A stretch of DNA of 64,000 bases, taken from Engraulis encrasicolus. Taxonomy: Eukaryota > Chordata > Actinopteri > Clupeiformes > Engraulidae. How positions within the stretch are numbered: position 1 is the first letter of the stretch; each line of letters opens with the position of its first letter. Both the position numbers and the translations under genes were made by a program. The notes beneath the pieces are model-generated. The model searched no databases, was not told the DNA's origin, and was given only the letters and a program-made list of their open reading frames with translations. Positions 61,116-64,000 of this stretch are shown here, piece by piece. The stretch is from positions 55,915,170 through 55,979,169 of the forward strand of contig NC_085869.1 in NCBI RefSeq assembly GCF_034702125.1. Direction: 5' to 3'.

Positions 61116-62159
61116 TCAAATGAATCATTGATCCACAACAGAGGGGCCCACACCCAGGCTGAGACTATTCATCTCATCTCATTACATTTAGCTGATGTTT
61201 TTATCCTCTACAGCCATGGATGGAGGTGTAGGGAGAGGTAACGGTGGGGTTGCCCTTCTCATCTTAAGACCACCTCTCTATCCTGTCCAGATAAGGCCAC
61301 AGCTCTCCTTCATTTAGTACTGAATGTTATGTTTTGAACATCAATTTCTGCTGTCTGTGAGTGAGAAACATTTGAATTTCACTTCAAAGAAATTGACAAT
61401 AACGCTGGCTTTCAGTTTGACTTTGGGCTTAAGAGCCATCTAGTTGTAAACAGTTGAGTTGCAAGAGGGTCATATTACTGTTTTTTTTTCATACTGAAAT
61501 GATAGAGAAAGCACAGATTGCATTAGCTAAATGTAAAAAAAAAACATTTGATATGCTGGGTATTGTATTGTCCTTCTCTTCTGTGCCAGAGTCAATCTTC
61601 CCTCCCTACACTACCACTGTGGAGAATGAATGTAAGGCCTACTGTATACCTATTATGGGTCAATCAATGGCGGTGAAATCTCCTCAACCCTTTTATTCTT
61701 CTGGTAATTTACTTCATTTAAGACATAAACATTATTGTGACCCAACAACAGGTGACAATAAACTAGCTGCAACAGTATAGAGTATAGGCATGTATTATAA
61801 TTGTGTAGCCTCTAAAGTTTACACCAAAGATATGATGAACCTTTTCTTCTTCTTCTTTCTTCTTCTTCTTTCAGATTACAGTAAAGCATTTTATTTACAT
61901 TATTGGGACCCAACAACAGTTTGACACATCTGGTGTGTGCAGCCCTAGTAATAGAGCAGCCATCTTAAAATAACAGGAGAAACAGATCAGCCATCTTTTT
62001 TGAGTCAGCCTTAAATAAATCAATGTGTAAGTGAGCAATCTTGAATTGACCGCATCAAATTCATCAATGCATCAACAGCATGTGTGTTTTATCAGAGAGC
62101 TCACCTGATCTAAATCCATGTGCATGCGGACGCGTGCTTGCGTGCATGCGTGCGTGCAT
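61116..62159. other. Intergenic, no gene recognised
   Basis: Contains a (TTC)n patch (61847-61872) and a 108-codon plus-strand frame (61454-61780) with no recognisable motif, which I do not call. Confidence 0.4.
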
Positions 62160-62169
62160 GCGTGCGTGC

Positions 62170-62218
<49 letters not shown>

Positions 62219-62240
62219 TGTCTGTCTGTCTGTCTGTGTG
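62160..62240. repeat. (GT)n(CTGT)n microsatellite
   Basis: GT dinucleotides flanked by gcgtgcatgc words on the left and a short CTGT run on the right. Confidence 0.95.
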
Positions 62241-62804
62241 CATGCATGAGTTGTATGTGTGAAGACATAAGTGTGTATCTGTGCTTGCATGTTAGCGTGT
62301 GTGGACGTGGCCCTGTGCTTACAGGATTGTTTTTCATTTGATCTGGAGTTGAAGTCTGAATCTGCTCTCTTCAATATGTTTGTTAAAGGATCAGTCCTTT
62401 GTGTGAACATTTTTCTGAAACCCGACCTTAACTCCTGATTGGAACAAGATGAAAGAGTGAGTGTGTGGAATGATTGTATCCTTGGTCGAAAGCTATGATG
62501 TGTTTGCACTAGGGCGTAACTGTTGCTAAATGTTATTGTTTGATTATGTTTAATGACATTACTGTGACTGAAAGACAGCGTTACCACGTGTTCACGTGTA
62601 TGTGTATGTGTGTTTGTATTTGATATGAGGGTGTAACTGTTTCTTAATGTGGTGTGTGAGTGTTATGGATTTGCTCTTGATGAAAGGCAGACTGGCAGAC
62701 CACTGTACAGCTACTAAACACTGCAGGTTATTAAGCTGCAATCTTCTTCCCTCTGTACCAGGATATGCCTCATTCTGTTGTTGTCGGGACTCTGCACAAT
62801 ACCA

Positions 62805-63300
62805 ACCCAATGAGCATCAACGTTGACTATGGACTCGGATTTAAAACTGGATGTATTTTTTGTTGACAATGGACGTGGATATGAGAGATTTATATATTTT
62901 TTCTTAACGGACATATAAATTTTTTGTCGGTCTGGATGTAATAGTTGATATGCATACTAGTATTGCAGCTACCCCACTGAGGACATCACATAGACTATGG
63001 ATTTGGATATACGTATATTTGATTGGATGTGGAAACAATAGATATTTACTTTATTAATTGCCTATTGGCATAGAATAGATTTATATATTTTTATATGTTT
63101 TTGTTGACTATGGACATGGATGCAATAGATGATAAGCACAGTAGACCATCCCCCTGCTACCCCACAAGAGGCATCATATTGACTATGGATGTACTGTACT
63201 TCTATACTTGGTTTTATTTTTTGTTGTTGTTGATGACCATGGATGTGGATTAAATTGATAATCACAATAGACTTTTCAACACCTCTTACTCCACACTGAC
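62805..63300. repeat. Degenerate direct repeats around gttgactatggacatggat
   Basis: The word ttgactatgga recurs at 62822, 62988 (as tagactatgga), 63102 and 63178, followed by ggat-rich and TATATTTTT-rich text. One pair also shares ctaccccac and gaggacatcac/gaggcatcat. Period about 180-200 bases, low similarity. Confidence 0.55.
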
Positions 63301-63521
63301 GTGAGAAGGTAAACTTGGTATTACGTGGACTACTGTACAGGACAAAGGTAAGTCACATATCTACCTACTGTGCACAGTGAATGCACAAAACTATATATTA
63401 ATACATATGAGATGTGTTTATTTATTGTGTACATAATTTACTATGATTTAGTTTGGGATAATATCCGGACATTTTTATTGTGCAGCCCATCATGCATGGC
63501 CATGTCATCTGTCTGTTTCAG

Positions 63522-63548
63522 AAATGGCTAGAGAACTCCCAGATAAAA
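63522..63548 (+). CDS. Possible first coding exon of a plus-strand gene (partial)
   Basis: tctgtttcag, then AA and ATG (63524-63526) followed by ARELPDK and one base before GTAAGTG. It would be a 27-base exon ending in phase 1, as does exon 1 of the GIMAP-like gene. A candidate non-coding exon ends at 63348 (gacaaag|GTAAGTC). The rest of the gene would lie beyond the window. Support is splice-site form only. Confidence 0.3.
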
Positions 63549-63675
<127 letters not shown>

Positions 63676-64000
63676 AGTGATGTGTGACAGACAGAGAGAG
63701 AGTTGTCCTGTCTAAATCAGTGAACGCAGTCTTGCACTTCGAGCACTGTTTCAGTGCATAGGGCACTCACACTGAAAATGCAGTGCACTGAAAGTACCAC
63801 GATGACGCCCTAATAATGGTCACCAGTGCAGACCCTGACCTATGGACACTGTGTGCAGAAAATGGCCGCCATGCTGTTTACTGTATGTAATGGAAGAAAT
63901 GTTCTGTCAATGGTCTTTTATATCTGTAAGTAAAGTTGATGAGATGACCAACCTCTTCATGTCAAGCCAAACATGTTGATTTTGAAGGAAATGTAAATAC

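Noticed and set aside
61454..61780. 108-codon plus-strand ORF
   Set aside because: No domain, weak start context and A/T-rich surroundings. It could be a chance frame.

Overview
This is nuclear DNA from a ray-finned (teleost-type) fish. The evidence is one intact vertebrate DNA-repair gene with introns, a fish-style GIMAP gene, relics of the lens aquaporin mip, and a repeat set typical of fish: hAT, Tc1/mariner, TTAA-target elements, L2/CR1-type LINEs, Penelope-like elements, tRNA-derived SINEs and very long CA/GT and GA/CT microsatellites. I cannot name the species. There is one 100-base assembly gap (25072-25171). I see no CRISPR array, rRNA gene or functional tRNA gene. Most long open frames in the window are translations of dinucleotide repeats or shadows of transposons, and are not annotated.

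Layout. Bases 1-11,000 hold no host gene. They contain nested transposons, including a foldback element at a TTAA site that itself carries a second TTAA element (2107-3037) and a stack of four insertions at 4640-6690, plus hAT MITEs, a LINE 3' end and a SINE. Bases 11,052-26,464 are the complete coding region of ercc1 on the minus strand: 10 coding exons with matching reading phases, 386 codons. Its introns are full of hAT, Tc1, LINE and foldback elements, and simple repeats lie against most of its exon borders. Bases 27,000-31,000 are intergenic, with hAT elements, a LINE fragment and a Penelope-like fragment. Bases 31,460-43,500 are a degenerate tandem array: three mip/aquaporin-0 pseudogene units, each keeping exons 2, 3 and 4 but no exon 1, flanked by two copies of another duplicated block that carries cysteine-rich exon-like sequence I do not recognise. 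Bases 44,800-47,000 hold nested terminal-inverted-repeat elements and an intact 188-codon ORF for a single-pass membrane protein of unknown function, which looks mobile-element associated. Bases 47,302-58,042 are a four-exon GIMAP/AIG1-type GTPase gene on the minus strand. Its 8.5 kb first intron contains a SINE split by a dimeric MITE and a 5.6 kb palindromic element with 1 kb arms. Bases 58,000-64,000 are mostly intergenic, with a TTAA-target MITE, degenerate tandem repeats, and a possible first coding exon of a plus-strand gene at the right edge (63,522-63,548).

ERCC1 (with XPF, a structure-specific DNA-repair endonuclease) and the GIMAP-like GTPase are probably functional. I see no functional link between them. 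The rest is best read as a record of repeated transposon insertion and local duplication.
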